DNA of 64,000 bases from an uncultured Verrucomicrobiota bacterium. GTDB lineage: Bacteria > Verrucomicrobiota > Verrucomicrobiia > Limisphaerales > UBA9464. Within the stretch, counting starts at the first letter, position 1. Every line of letters starts with the position of its first letter. Below the pieces are notes generated by a model, which made no database searches, was not told the origin of the DNA, and was given only the letters and a program-made list of their open reading frames with translations. Shown piece after piece: positions 1 to 8,693 of this stretch. Location of the stretch: positions 1 to 64,000 of the forward strand of contig CAIJLV010000105.1 in assembly GCA_903821635.1 (NCBI GenBank), in the 5' to 3' direction. Both the position numbers and the translations under genes were made by a program.

Positions 1-2636
1 CAGCGATGGGCGACGCCCATGGAGTTGGCCTGCTCCTTGAGGTTGGTGTATTGGCCGCCCGGCATCTCGTGGAGATACACTTCGGCGGAACCGGTTTTGG
101 GCGCGGTATCGAACGGGGCGTAGAACTCGCGGACCTTTTCCCAGTAGTCGGAAAATTCGTTCAGCGCCTCAAGGTCGAGCTTGGTATCGCGCGGGGTGTG
201 CTGGAGCGCCGCGACGATGGAATTGAGGTTTGGCTGAGAGGTGCTGCCGCTCATGCTGGCGAGGGCGAGATCCACGATGTCCACGCCGCCGTCACTGGCG
301 CGCAGGACGCTGGCGGAATTGATGCCGCTGGTATCGTGGGTGTGGAAATGCACCGGGATGCCGATTTCGTCCTTGAGCGCCTTCACCAGCTTCTGCGCGG
401 CGTAGGGGCGACAGAGGCCGGCCATGTCCTTGATGGCGAGGAGGTGTGCCCCCATGCGTTCCAGCTCCTGGGCGAGCTTCACGTAATACTTCAGCGAGAA
501 CTTGTCGCGGCGCTCGTCGAGGATGTCGCCGGTGTAGCAGAGCGTGCCTTCGCAGAGGGCGTGGGTTTCCTGCACAGCCTCCATCGCGGCCCGCAGATTC
601 GGCAGGTAATTGAGCGAGTCGAAGATGCGGAAAATGTCCATGCCCGACGCCGCAGCGTGTTTGACGAAGCCGGCGACCACGTTGTCCGGATAATTGGAGT
701 AACCGACGGCATTCGAGCCGCGGAAGAGCATCTGAAAGCAGATGTTGGGGATTTTGGTGCGGAGTTGGTGGAGGCGTTCCCACGGATCTTCGCTAAGGAA
801 ACGCATCGCGGTGTCGAAGGTGGCGCCGCCCCACATTTCGAGTGAAAAGAGCCCCGTCTTGGCGTCGCCGAGCCGGCGGGCCAGGGTGTCGGCACAGGCC
901 AACATGTCGTAGCTGCGCACGCGGGTGGCCATGAGGGATTGGTGCGCGTCGCGAAAGGTCGTGTCCGTGATCAGCAGGCGCTTTTGCTTGAGCGTCCACT
1001 CGGCAAATTTCTTCGGCCCGAGTTCGAGCAGCAGGTCACGGGTGCCGGTCGGCAACGGGGCCGCCAAGGGGGTGGCGTCAAAGCCGGGCACCACGGGTGG
1101 CTCAAACGCCTTAGCCGGCTTGTAGCCTTTGGCGTGTGGGTTGCCGTTCACAATCACGTTGCCGAGGAAGTTCAGCAGCTTGGTCGCGCGATCTTTGCGC
1201 GTCTTGAACGTGAACAACTCGGGCGACGTGTCGATCAGCGTGGTGGTCGCTTGGCCAGCTTGGAACTGCTCGTGGCGGATGACGTTTTCGAGGAACGGGA
1301 TGTTCGTCTTTACACCGCGGATGCGGAACTCGCGCAGGGCCCGATCCATCCGGTCCATGGCGATCTCGTAGGTCTGGCCCGAGGCGATGACCTTCACGAG
1401 CATCGAATCGTAGAAGGGCGTGATGACGGAACCGGAGTAACCCATGCCGCCGTCGAGCCGGATGCCGAAGCCGCCGGGCGAGCGGTAGGCCAAGATTTTG
1501 CCGTAGTCGGGCGTGAACTTGTTTTCCGGATCCTCCGTCGTCACGCGGCACTGGATCGCGTAGCCGTTGCGCGGCACTTGGTTTTGCACGGGCATGCCGA
1601 CCTCCTTGGAGTGGAGGGCGTGCCCTTGGGCGATGAGCACTTGCGCCCGCACGAGGTCGAGCCCGGTGATCACTTCGGTGACCGTGTGTTCGACCTGGAT
1701 GCGCGGGTTCATCTCGATGAAGAACCAAGCGTGGGCCTCCAGGTCGTAGAGGAATTCCACCGTGCCGGCGTTGTCGTAACGGATCTCCCGGGCGAGTCGG
1801 GCGGCGGCGTCGCAGAGTTCCTTGATGACGTGCTCCGGCAGGCCGAAAGAAGGCGCGACCTCGACCACTTTTTGGTGCCGGCGCTGCACGGAGCAATCGC
1901 GCTCGTAGAGGTGAATGACGTTGCCGTGCTGGTCGCCGAGGATCTGCACCTCGATGTGTTTGGCGTGCGGAATGTATTTTTCGAGGAACACCGCCGGATT
2001 GCCAAAAGCGCGCCCGGCTTCGCCCTGAGCTTCGTCGAGCAACGTGGCCAGCTCACTTTCCCGCCGCACCACGCGCATGCCCCGGCCGCCGCCGCCGAAG
2101 GCCGCCTTGATGATCAGCGGGAAGCCGATGGCCTTGGCCGCCTTCAGCGCCGCGTCGCGGTCGGCGATGGGGTCATCCGTGCCGGGCAGGGTGGGCACGC
2201 CAATGCGCTGGGCGACGGCGCGCGCCGCCGTCTTGTCCCCCATCATGTCGAGGATCTCCGGGCGCGGCCCCACGAAGACAATGCCGGCGCGGGCGCAAGC
2301 GCGGGCAAATTCGGGATTCTCGCTCAAGAAGCCGTAGCCGGGGTGAATCGCGTCCACGCCCTTCTCCTTGGCGGTGGCGACGATGCTCTCGATGTCGAGG
2401 TAGGCGGCGACCGGTCCCTTGCCTTGGCCGATCAGGTAGGACTCGTCCGCCTTGAAGCGGTGGATGCAAAAGCGGTCTTCCTGGGCGAAGACGGCCACGG
2501 TGCGCAGGCCGAGTTCAGTGCCGGCGCGGAAGATGCGAACCGCGATCTCGGAACGGTTCGCGGCCATGAGCTTCTTGAACTCGCGGCGGGCGGGTGATTC
2601 GGGAGCAACCGGGGGAGCGGACTTGCGGTTCGGCAT
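1..2636 (-). CDS. pyc: Pyruvate carboxylase, C-terminus cut by the window edge
   Basis: Biotin-dependent carboxylation of pyruvate to oxaloacetate in the cytoplasm (anaplerosis). The reading frame from the ATG at 2636 stays open to base 1, giving about 878 residues of a roughly 1150-residue family. Residues about 20-470 are the biotin carboxylase half, with the Gly-rich ATP loop (KAAFGGGGRGMR) and the EMNPRIQVEHTVTE segment. From about residue 540 the carboxyltransferase half begins (TDTTFRDAHQSLMATRVRS), with the LFRGSNAVGYSNYPDN segment and the metal-binding HFHTHDTSG motif. The biotinyl domain would lie beyond the window. The order carboxylase then carboxyltransferase in one chain separates it from acetyl-CoA carboxylase and from two-subunit forms. 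Recognition is firm. Confidence 0.95.
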   Translation of the reverse strand, partial: MPNRKSAPPVAPESPARREFKKLMAANRSEIAVRIFRAGTELGLRTVAVFAQEDRFCIHRFKADESYLIGQGKGPVAAYLDIESIVATAKEKGVDAIHPGYGFLSENPEFARACARAGIVFVGPRPEILDMMGDKTAARAVAQRIGVPTLPGTDDPIADRDAALKAAKAIGFPLIIKAAFGGGGRGMRVVRRESELATLLDEAQGEAGRAFGNPAVFLEKYIPHAKHIEVQILGDQHGNVIHLYERDCSVQRRHQKVVEVAPSFGLPEHVIKELCDAAARLAREIRYDNAGTVEFLYDLEAHAWFFIEMNPRIQVEHTVTEVITGLDLVRAQVLIAQGHALHSKEVGMPVQNQVPRNGYAIQCRVTTEDPENKFTPDYGKILAYRSPGGFGIRLDGGMGYSGSVITPFYDSMLVKVIASGQTYEIAMDRMDRALREFRIRGVKTNIPFLENVIRHEQFQAGQATTTLIDTSPELFTFKTRKDRATKLLNFLGNVIVNGNPHAKGYKPAKAFEPPVVPGFDATPLAAPLPTGTRDLLLELGPKKFAEWTLKQKRLLITDTTFRDAHQSLMATRVRSYDMLACADTLARRLGDAKTGLFSLEMWGGATFDTAMRFLSEDPWERLHQLRTKIPNICFQMLFRGSNAVGYSNYPDNVVAGFVKHAAASGMDIFRIFDSLNYLPNLRAAMEAVQETHALCEGTLCYTGDILDERRDKFSLKYYVKLAQELERMGAHLLAIKDMAGLCRPYAAQKLVKALKDEIGIPVHFHTHDTSGINSASVLRASDGGVDIVDLALASMSGSTSQPNLNSIVAALQHTPRDTKLDLEALNEFSDYWEKVREFYAPFDTAPKTGSAEVYLHEMPGGQYTNLKEQANSMGVAHR

Positions 2637-2685
2637 AAGCGACGGACGGAGTGTTACGAACCGTCGGCCACTTGGGGAGGGGAAA

Positions 2686-3735
2686 TTAGGCGGGGTTGGC
2701 CTGTCGGGGACAAACCGGGACCGGCAGTTCGCCACCGGCGTCGGCTGGGGGCGGGTTCAGGGCCGCCAAGCGGTGTTCCGGCGCGCTGAAAAACCGTTGC
2801 CCCGGCCGGTAATGGATGTAGGCGGAGTGCGCTCGGCGAAAATTCCAAATTGCCGGCCAGCGACGGGCCAGTTCCCGCAGCGCCGCAAAGTCGCCGAGCA
2901 CGAAGCGCCAGCGGCCCTTGGCCACGTTGTTGAGCAAGACCGCCGGCCAAGCCAAAAGGGCAGCGGGAATCGCCCACCACGAAAAATACTTCAGCGCGAT
3001 CGCCGTTAGATTCGCCCGCTGGGAGACGTAGCGCCGCCGACTAACGGAGATGTTCAGGCGCGTCAACGTCTGGGCGTTGGAGGCGTTGACCGCGTGGTAA
3101 ACCTTGGCCCCGGGAACCTGGACGGTTTTCCAGCCGCGCTGCCAAGCCCGCAGGAAGAGGTCGATGTCCTCGTGGTCGAGGAAGAAACTTCCGTCCCACC
3201 CGCCTAATTCGCGATACACCTCCCGGTGGATCAGCAACGCCCCGGCACACGGGAAGGGCACTAGGGCGCCGGCCGGCAAGGGGACGGCAAAGTCGGCGGC
3301 GAAGCGTGGGTGAGGGGAATTGATCGCCCAGCAGGTGGGCCGAAACTGGGTGCCGCCGTGGATCCATTCCGCGCCGTCATAGGTCCATTGCCACGGGTCG
3401 GCCGAGCCGATCCGGCGGTCTAAATCGAGGTGGCTCGCCAGCAACCGCAGGCAGTCTGGGTCGAACCACATGTCCTCGTTGCAGAAGAAATAAAGTTCTC
3501 CGGCCGCCACTTGGCTGCCGGCGTGATAGCCCGCCACCAAGCCGGTCTCGGGTGGTTCGCTGATCACCTTCACGGCGGGGAAGCCCGCGAGGATCGCCGC
3601 GGAGGCATCGGTGCTGTGGCGATCGACGACGATGATTTCCGTCGTCACCGCGCGTTGCGCCAGAAGCGTCTCTAGCAACCGCGGCAGAAACCGGGCGCCG
3701 TTGAAATTGGAGACGATGACGGAAATCAGCGGCAT
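2686..3735 (-). CDS. Glycosyltransferase family 2 (rhamnosyltransferase-like)
   Basis: A GT-A fold sugar transferase, about 349 residues from the ATG at 3735 (a longer frame opens at 3783, but the conserved fold begins MPLISVIVSNFNG at this Met). Visible elements are the N-terminal nucleotide-binding strand, EIIVVDRHSTD, the metal-binding region around residue 100 (FFCNEDMWFD), and the acceptor-side GGWDGSFFLDHEDIDLFLRAW segment typical of WbbL-like rhamnosyltransferases. A hydrophobic stretch near residue 250 (WWAIPAALLAWPAVLL) suggests membrane association. It lies just upstream (in minus-strand order, downstream of waaA) in a surface-glycan neighbourhood, so lipopolysaccharide or exopolysaccharide assembly is the likely role. 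The sugar donor cannot be read from the sequence. Confidence 0.85.
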   Translation of the reverse strand: MPLISVIVSNFNGARFLPRLLETLLAQRAVTTEIIVVDRHSTDASAAILAGFPAVKVISEPPETGLVAGYHAGSQVAAGELYFFCNEDMWFDPDCLRLLASHLDLDRRIGSADPWQWTYDGAEWIHGGTQFRPTCWAINSPHPRFAADFAVPLPAGALVPFPCAGALLIHREVYRELGGWDGSFFLDHEDIDLFLRAWQRGWKTVQVPGAKVYHAVNASNAQTLTRLNISVSRRRYVSQRANLTAIALKYFSWWAIPAALLAWPAVLLNNVAKGRWRFVLGDFAALRELARRWPAIWNFRRAHSAYIHYRPGQRFFSAPEHRLAALNPPPADAGGELPVPVCPRQANPA

Positions 3736-3806
3736 GGAGGAAAAGCGAGGTCGGAGGCTGGACTGGATTTCACCCGTCGTCACTGGGGAACCCTACCGAT
3801 CCTTGG

Positions 3807-5105
3807 TTAGGGGAGCGACCTAACGATCAGTTCGACGGTCTTTTCGAGACTCCCTTGATTTTGCCGCACCACGGCTTGGCCCCGTTGGCCCAGGGCGGCG
3901 CGGGCGGCGGGATCGGCGAGCAATTCCTCCACCACCCGGCCCAATTCCGCCTCGTCGCCTACTTGGCGGGCGCCGTGCTGGGCCAGAAATTGGGGCACGA
4001 TTTGGGGAAAATTCTCCATGTGGGGGCCAAATACCACCGGCTTGCCCAGCGCTGCGGGTTCGATCGGATTTTGGCCCCCTTCGGCGGTGAGGGATTTGCC
4101 GATGAACACGACGTCGGCCCGTTCGTAGAAGAAGCGCAGTTCGCCGGTGGTATTGACCACGAGGCATTCCAGTTCGCCCGGTTCCCGCTGCAGGTTTTGG
4201 GTCAATTCACTGCGGAACATGAAGTTGACGCCGTGCGCGGTGAGTTCGCGGCCGATTTCGCGACCGCGTTCCTGGTGCCGGGGAACGATCACGGTGAACA
4301 GGTTGGGAAACCGGACCCGCAGCCGGCGGGTCAGTTGGGCGAGGATCAATTCCTCACCGGCGTGCGTGCTGCCGCCGACCAACACTAGGGCATTGGGACC
4401 CACGCCCACTTGCCGGAGGATGGCGGCCACGTCGAGTCGGGCGGGGCCCTGGGCTTGGGCGGTGTCGAATTTCAGGCTGCCCATGACTTCGATCGCCTCG
4501 GGGCGCACCCCGAGTTCCGCCATGCGCCGGGCGTCGGTGTCGTTCTGCACGCCCACTCCGGTGAAGCCGGCGAACAATTGGCGAAAGATAAAGCCGGCCC
4601 GCCGATAGCCGCGGAAAGACCGTTCGGAAATCCGGGCATTGATCAAGAAGGTGGGGATTCTCCGCTTTTGCAGCGTCCACAGCATGTTCGGCCACAGCTC
4701 TGCCTCGACAAAGATCATCACCTGCGGATGGATCGAGCCCACGGCCCGCTGCACGCATTTCCGTCGGTCGATCGGGTAGTAAATCTTGCTGACGTGGGCG
4801 GGTAACCGCCTTTCCAGCTCCGCCCGGCCGGTCGTGGTGGTGGTCGAGACCACCAGTTTGTGGTCGGGCAGCCGGGCTTCGAGCGCCCGGACCAATTCCG
4901 CGGCCAAGCCGACTTCGCCGACGCTGACGGCGTGCACCCAGATGACCTGGCGATTCGTCAGCGCCATTTTCAACCGGCCGTCGTATTGGCCGAACCGCTC
5001 GTTGAAGCCGGTGCGCCATTGCCCGCGGCGCTGCATCCGCAAGAAATAATACGGCGCGCTCAGCACGAAGCCGAGGTTGAAGAGGATGTTGTAGAGAAAC
5101 CGCAT
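3807..5105 (-). CDS. waaA: 3-deoxy-D-manno-octulosonic acid (Kdo) transferase
   Basis: Transfers Kdo from CMP-Kdo to the lipid A precursor at the inner membrane, so this organism makes an LPS-type outer membrane. The protein is about 432 residues from the ATG at 5105; a frame extending back to 5519 is a GC-rich artefact because homology starts at MRFLYNILFNLGF. An N-terminal membrane anchor is followed by the GT30 signature (RQVIWVHAVSVGEVG), the MIFVEAELWPN segment, and the C-terminal nucleotide-binding half (LVGGSTHAGEE, VPRHQERG, FIGKSLTAEGGQNPIEPAALGKPVVFGPHMENF). It diverges from the acyltransferase-like gene at 5255 across a 149-base gap. Confidence 0.93.
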   Translation of the reverse strand: MRFLYNILFNLGFVLSAPYYFLRMQRRGQWRTGFNERFGQYDGRLKMALTNRQVIWVHAVSVGEVGLAAELVRALEARLPDHKLVVSTTTTTGRAELERRLPAHVSKIYYPIDRRKCVQRAVGSIHPQVMIFVEAELWPNMLWTLQKRRIPTFLINARISERSFRGYRRAGFIFRQLFAGFTGVGVQNDTDARRMAELGVRPEAIEVMGSLKFDTAQAQGPARLDVAAILRQVGVGPNALVLVGGSTHAGEELILAQLTRRLRVRFPNLFTVIVPRHQERGREIGRELTAHGVNFMFRSELTQNLQREPGELECLVVNTTGELRFFYERADVVFIGKSLTAEGGQNPIEPAALGKPVVFGPHMENFPQIVPQFLAQHGARQVGDEAELGRVVEELLADPAARAALGQRGQAVVRQNQGSLEKTVELIVRSLP

Positions 5106-5254
5106 GTCCGGGGCGAAACTTGTTCGCGGGCGGGACGTTACCGAAGGTTTTCCGCACGAAAAGCATTCTTCGCCGGGACGGGCAAAAAGGTGGCGGCGAG
5201 GGGGGCGGAAGCTCGCTTTTTCCCGCCGGCTTGGGCCACCGTGCCGCGGTTTAC

Positions 5255-6394
5255 ATGTCAGGCCCTGTTTCCCTGTCGCGGCTGGACCACACGCGGCTGC
5301 CAGATCGGCGGCGTTTTTTGAGCGTGGCCAAGGTGCTTTACCGGCACGACGCCCACTGGGTGGCGCCCCTCGATTCCGAGCTGCACCGCGTGCTCGGGCC
5401 GGCGAATCCGTTTTTCCAGCACGCCCGGACCCAATTGTGGGTGGCCTCCCGGGCGGGGCGGGACGTGGGGCGGATCGCCGCGTTTGTGGACGCGGCGCAC
5501 AACACCGTTCAAGGCGCACGGACGGCGCACTTTGGCTTTCTCGAAAGCGAGGCGGATTCGGCCATCACGGGCGCCCTATTCCAAGCGGCGTTGGCGTGGG
5601 CCAAGGCCGCCGGCATGAATCGGGTCGTGGGCCCGATGAACCCGTCGATCAATGACGAATGCGGGCTGCTGGTCGCCGGGTTTGACCGGCCGCCGGTCCT
5701 GATGATGACCTACAATCCGCCCTATTTGCCGGCCTTGGTCGAGGCGGCGGGTTTCACCAAGGAAAAGGACCTGCTCGCCTTCCACATCGACTTGGCCGCG
5801 GCGCCCCAAGAACGGTTGGACCGCCTCGCCGCCGGTTTTCGGCGGCGGCAACCCCGGCTCACCGTGCGCCCGATTACGAAGGCTTCACTCCGGGCCGATG
5901 TGCCCCAACTCAAGCGCATTTACAACGAAGCGTGGGAACGAAACTGGGGGGCCGTGCCGCTCTCGGAGGGTGAAATCAACCTGCTGGCGGAGCGCCTGAA
6001 GCCCCTCTTGGTGGACGGGTTGGTCTGGCTTGCCGAACAAGGCGGCGAGGTGGCCGGTTTTCTCCTCGCGTTGCCCGACGCGAACGAAGTGCTTCACCCC
6101 CTGCGCGGGCGCCTGCTCTCGCCGGGCCTCGGGCGCGCCCTGCCGTATCTGCTCGGCTGGCGGCAGCCACGGCTGTTTCGGTTGATGGCCTTGGGCACCC
6201 GGGTGGAATTTCGCCAACGCGGCTTGGAGGCGATGATGTTTGCCGAGACTTTGCGGAAGGCGCGCCAACTGGGGTTCGTGGGGTGTGAAGCCTCTTGGAT
6301 TCTCGAAGACAACGAACCGGTAATCCGGCTGCTCGGCGCTTTTTCCGCGCGCGCTTACAAGACCTACCGGATTTATGCCCGGGCGTTGAACTGA
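5255..6394 (+). CDS. GNAT-superfamily N-acyltransferase-like protein
   Basis: A 379-residue cytoplasmic protein of a widespread but poorly characterised GNAT-like family. The start is the ATG at 5255; the frame is open further back, but only from this Met does it resemble the family (SRLDHTRLPDRRRFLSVAKVLY). Recognisable segments are the GRIAAFVDAAHN strand, the stretch RVVGPMNPSINDECGLL, and the C-terminal half with ELGTRVEFRQRGLEAMM-like acyl-CoA site and a final WILEDNEPVIRLLGAFSA typical of GNAT C-termini. Substrate is unknown. It is divergent from waaA and convergent with the PAP2 gene, so it is probably a single-gene transcript. Confidence is high that it is a gene and moderate for the acyltransferase fold. 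Confidence 0.8.
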   Translation: MSGPVSLSRLDHTRLPDRRRFLSVAKVLYRHDAHWVAPLDSELHRVLGPANPFFQHARTQLWVASRAGRDVGRIAAFVDAAHNTVQGARTAHFGFLESEADSAITGALFQAALAWAKAAGMNRVVGPMNPSINDECGLLVAGFDRPPVLMMTYNPPYLPALVEAAGFTKEKDLLAFHIDLAAAPQERLDRLAAGFRRRQPRLTVRPITKASLRADVPQLKRIYNEAWERNWGAVPLSEGEINLLAERLKPLLVDGLVWLAEQGGEVAGFLLALPDANEVLHPLRGRLLSPGLGRALPYLLGWRQPRLFRLMALGTRVEFRQRGLEAMMFAETLRKARQLGFVGCEASWILEDNEPVIRLLGAFSARAYKTYRIYARALN

Positions 6395-6440
6395 TCGGCG
6401 CCGGGAAAGCAGACGGGCGAAGGCGGCGGTCGGTCGCCCT

Positions 6441-7427
6441 TCACGGGGCGTTTGCGCTCGGCGCCGAGCCGATTTCCCGCCACCCCCACCGATGATACGC
6501 CGCGTTGGCGAGTGGGAAGAGGACGGCGGCCGTCACCCAACCGGCCAGCACGTCCACCCCGTAGTGGGCGCGGGTGTAAACCGTGGACCCACAGATCAAC
6601 AGGGCCAACCCCAGATGTAGCCAGCGGATCGCCGGGACATAACGCCACGAAAACCAAGCCGTAATCAGCGCCAGGGCCACATGACTGCTGGGAAAAGCGG
6701 CGCCAGGAATTTCCACGTGCCGTTCGATCAGGTCGAGGGCGCGGTAGCACCAGCCACCCTCGACGCCTGGCGGCACCGGCCGGGGAGCGCGGCCATATAG
6801 TTCAAAGAACAGCCCGCGCTCCGCCGTATCCGCATAGAAAAGGCGGGGCCCGGCGGCCGGCACAAAAAGGTAGGTGGCGTAGCAAACGTAGAACACCAGC
6901 GCGACCACCGTGACGAAGTGACCGAAGGCGCGCCGATCCCGCAGAGCCAACCAGCAGCCGACCCCGCCGATCATCAGGTAAAAGCTCAGATACGATAGGT
7001 GCAGCACTTCGCTCACGACCAGCGAGGGGAAGGTGGGCAAAAAGGCTTCCGCCACTTGCCGGCCGAAGAGGGCCTGATCGGCGCGCATGAGCCACGGATC
7101 GAGGCGCGGGAATCCGAGCATTCGGTTGATCGGCAGGATTTCCATGTAGAAAGCACCGAAGAGCAGGATGGGATAAAAATCCCGGACCCACTGCCGCCCG
7201 CGCGGCGTCGTGGGCGCGGAATTGAAGTGGATCAGGGCATGCACTAGGCCGAGCGCGAGGGCGTGCAGTCCGGCCCAAAGCCACCCGTGATTGCCGCGCC
7301 CAAGCAGCACCACGCACGCCACGAACAGCAGGTAACCCTGGGTGGCGAAATCCACCAAACGGTAACGGTTCAGTGACAGCACGGCGCGGGAGAAAGCCGC
7401 TCCGGCCCAGACAAAGCAAGCCGGCAA
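6441..7427 (-). CDS. PAP2-superfamily membrane protein (inositolphosphotransferase / Aur1-like)
   Basis: A polytopic inner-membrane protein of about 328 residues with roughly eight hydrophobic segments. Two of the three lipid-phosphatase motifs are clear: motif 2 as AFPSSHVAL and motif 3 as YTRAHYGVDVLAG, with the histidines and aspartate that form and relay the phospho-enzyme. Motif 1 is not a canonical KxxxxxxRP, which fits the PAP2_3 (Aur1-like) subgroup that moves phospho-head groups between lipids. The listed start is a TTG; a GTG at 7382 (giving VLSLNRYRLVDF) is an equally good or better start. Lipid substrate cannot be named. The gene diverges from the FeoA-like gene. Confidence 0.8.
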   Translation of the reverse strand: MPACFVWAGAAFSRAVLSLNRYRLVDFATQGYLLFVACVVLLGRGNHGWLWAGLHALALGLVHALIHFNSAPTTPRGRQWVRDFYPILLFGAFYMEILPINRMLGFPRLDPWLMRADQALFGRQVAEAFLPTFPSLVVSEVLHLSYLSFYLMIGGVGCWLALRDRRAFGHFVTVVALVFYVCYATYLFVPAAGPRLFYADTAERGLFFELYGRAPRPVPPGVEGGWCYRALDLIERHVEIPGAAFPSSHVALALITAWFSWRYVPAIRWLHLGLALLICGSTVYTRAHYGVDVLAGWVTAAVLFPLANAAYHRWGWREIGSAPSANAP

Positions 7428-7528
7428 CTGCGGCCGACCTAGCCAACCCGGTCCGCACCAATTGTGGGCGTGTCGTGGCCAATCTTTGGGTGGCGGTAGC
7501 GGCTGCTAGCGGGTGCCATGGCGGGGCC

Positions 7529-7819
7529 ATGGTTGACCAATCACTTTCTTCCACTACCGCGCCGGCGGCGCCGGGTGCGGGTAGCTTTGGGGATCAGGTG
7601 CGCGTCGGGACGACCGTCCGGATTCGCCGGTTGGTGGCGGCTCCCATCGGCCGCCAGCGCTGGCGGGAACTCGGCTTCAGGGAAGACTCGTGGGTCCGGG
7701 TGGTGGCGAAATCCGCCCGCCTGATTTGCCAAGTCGGCAAGGTGCGCTTGGCCCTGAGCAACGCCCTCGCGGCCCAGATGCTCGTGGAGTCGCTACCCGT
7801 CTCGGCGGGTCGACGGTGA
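7529..7819 (+). CDS. FeoA-domain protein (SH3-like), standalone
   Basis: A 96-residue protein whose central part (VGTTVRIRRL, then RQRWRELGF, then VRLALSNALAAQMLVE) matches the small SH3-like FeoA domain, usually an accessory of the FeoB ferrous iron transporter. The start is the ATG at 7529. No feoB occurs in the window. The stop codon overlaps the GTG of the following diheme cytochrome c in a GTGA arrangement, which predicts translational coupling. It may therefore act in iron or heme supply for that cytochrome, which is inference. FeoA domains also occur in DtxR-type regulators, but no DNA-binding helix is present here. Confidence 0.75.
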   Translation: MVDQSLSSTTAPAAPGAGSFGDQVRVGTTVRIRRLVAAPIGRQRWRELGFREDSWVRVVAKSARLICQVGKVRLALSNALAAQMLVESLPVSAGRR

Positions 7820-8601
7820 AAGGGCTCCGCGCCATTTTGGGATTGGTCGCCGGCTTGGTTTTGGCGGGTGACCTGTCCCCGGCGCCGCGCCCGGCCATGC
7901 CCGCGCGGGTCGGACCAGATGACGCGCTGGTGCCGGAGGGGCGGTTTGTTTTTGAACGCAATTGCCTCGTATGCCACGGCAAATGGGGCGATGGCCGCGG
8001 TGAGATGGCCACGGGCATGGTGCCTCGGCCGCGTAAATTCACGGCGGGCACCTTCAAGTTTCGGTCCACGCCGTCGGGTTCGCTGCCGACCGACACCGAT
8101 CTGGCCCGCACCATTCGTGGCGGGCTGTTCGGGACCTCGATGCCGACCTTTCAGCACCTGTCGGACCGGGAGGTGAAGGCGGTCATTGAATACGTGAAGA
8201 CGTTTTCCCGGAAATGGACCGCCCCGGAGAATTACGCGGCGCCGCTGTCCCTGCCGCAACCGCCGGCGTGGCTGAGCGACGCGGCGGCCCGGCCTCAGCA
8301 CGCGCGGGCGGGACGGCTCGTTTTTCTCGCCAACTGCGCGCCCTGTCATGGCTCAGAGGGGCGTGGGCACGGGCCCGCCGCCGAAAATTTGGAGGATGAC
8401 TGGGGACAACCCGCGTTGCCGGCCGATCTCAGTCGGCCTTCGACCAAGAGTGGGCCGGAACCACGCGATCTTTATCGCGTGCTGGTCACCGGGTTGAACG
8501 GCACCCCGATGCCGAGTTTCCTGGAATCAACGACCGAAGCGCAGCGTTGGGAATTGGTGGCCTACCTGCTATCGCTGCGGGCTGGGGAGGGCGGACTTTG
8601 A
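7816..8601 (+). CDS. Secreted diheme cytochrome c
   Basis: A 261-residue periplasmic electron carrier. The GTG start at 7816 overlaps the previous stop codon (GTGA) and gives a clean signal peptide (hydrophobic residues about 5-18). Two class-I cytochrome c domains follow: heme sites C50-x-x-C53-H54 (NCLVCHGKWGDG) and C174-x-x-C177-H178 (NCAPCHGSEGRG), each followed by a likely axial Met (TSMPTF and TPMPSF). Each domain is about 95 residues and they look like a tandem duplication. The partners are not given by context beyond the coupled FeoA-like gene. Confidence 0.88.
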   Translation: MKGLRAILGLVAGLVLAGDLSPAPRPAMPARVGPDDALVPEGRFVFERNCLVCHGKWGDGRGEMATGMVPRPRKFTAGTFKFRSTPSGSLPTDTDLARTIRGGLFGTSMPTFQHLSDREVKAVIEYVKTFSRKWTAPENYAAPLSLPQPPAWLSDAAARPQHARAGRLVFLANCAPCHGSEGRGHGPAAENLEDDWGQPALPADLSRPSTKSGPEPRDLYRVLVTGLNGTPMPSFLESTTEAQRWELVAYLLSLRAGEGGL

Positions 8602-8693
8602 AGACAGTGCGGCTGAAATTCGCCCGAGGGGTTGTGGTTTTTCGGGATTCGCACTTGTGCTGGGAAGTGAGTCCGCTTCCATCGTGACCCGTT

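Noticed and set aside
939..2597. Long plus-strand open frame of 552 residues opposite pyruvate carboxylase
   Set aside because: It is a GC-rich antisense shadow; the minus strand carries continuous pyruvate carboxylase homology.
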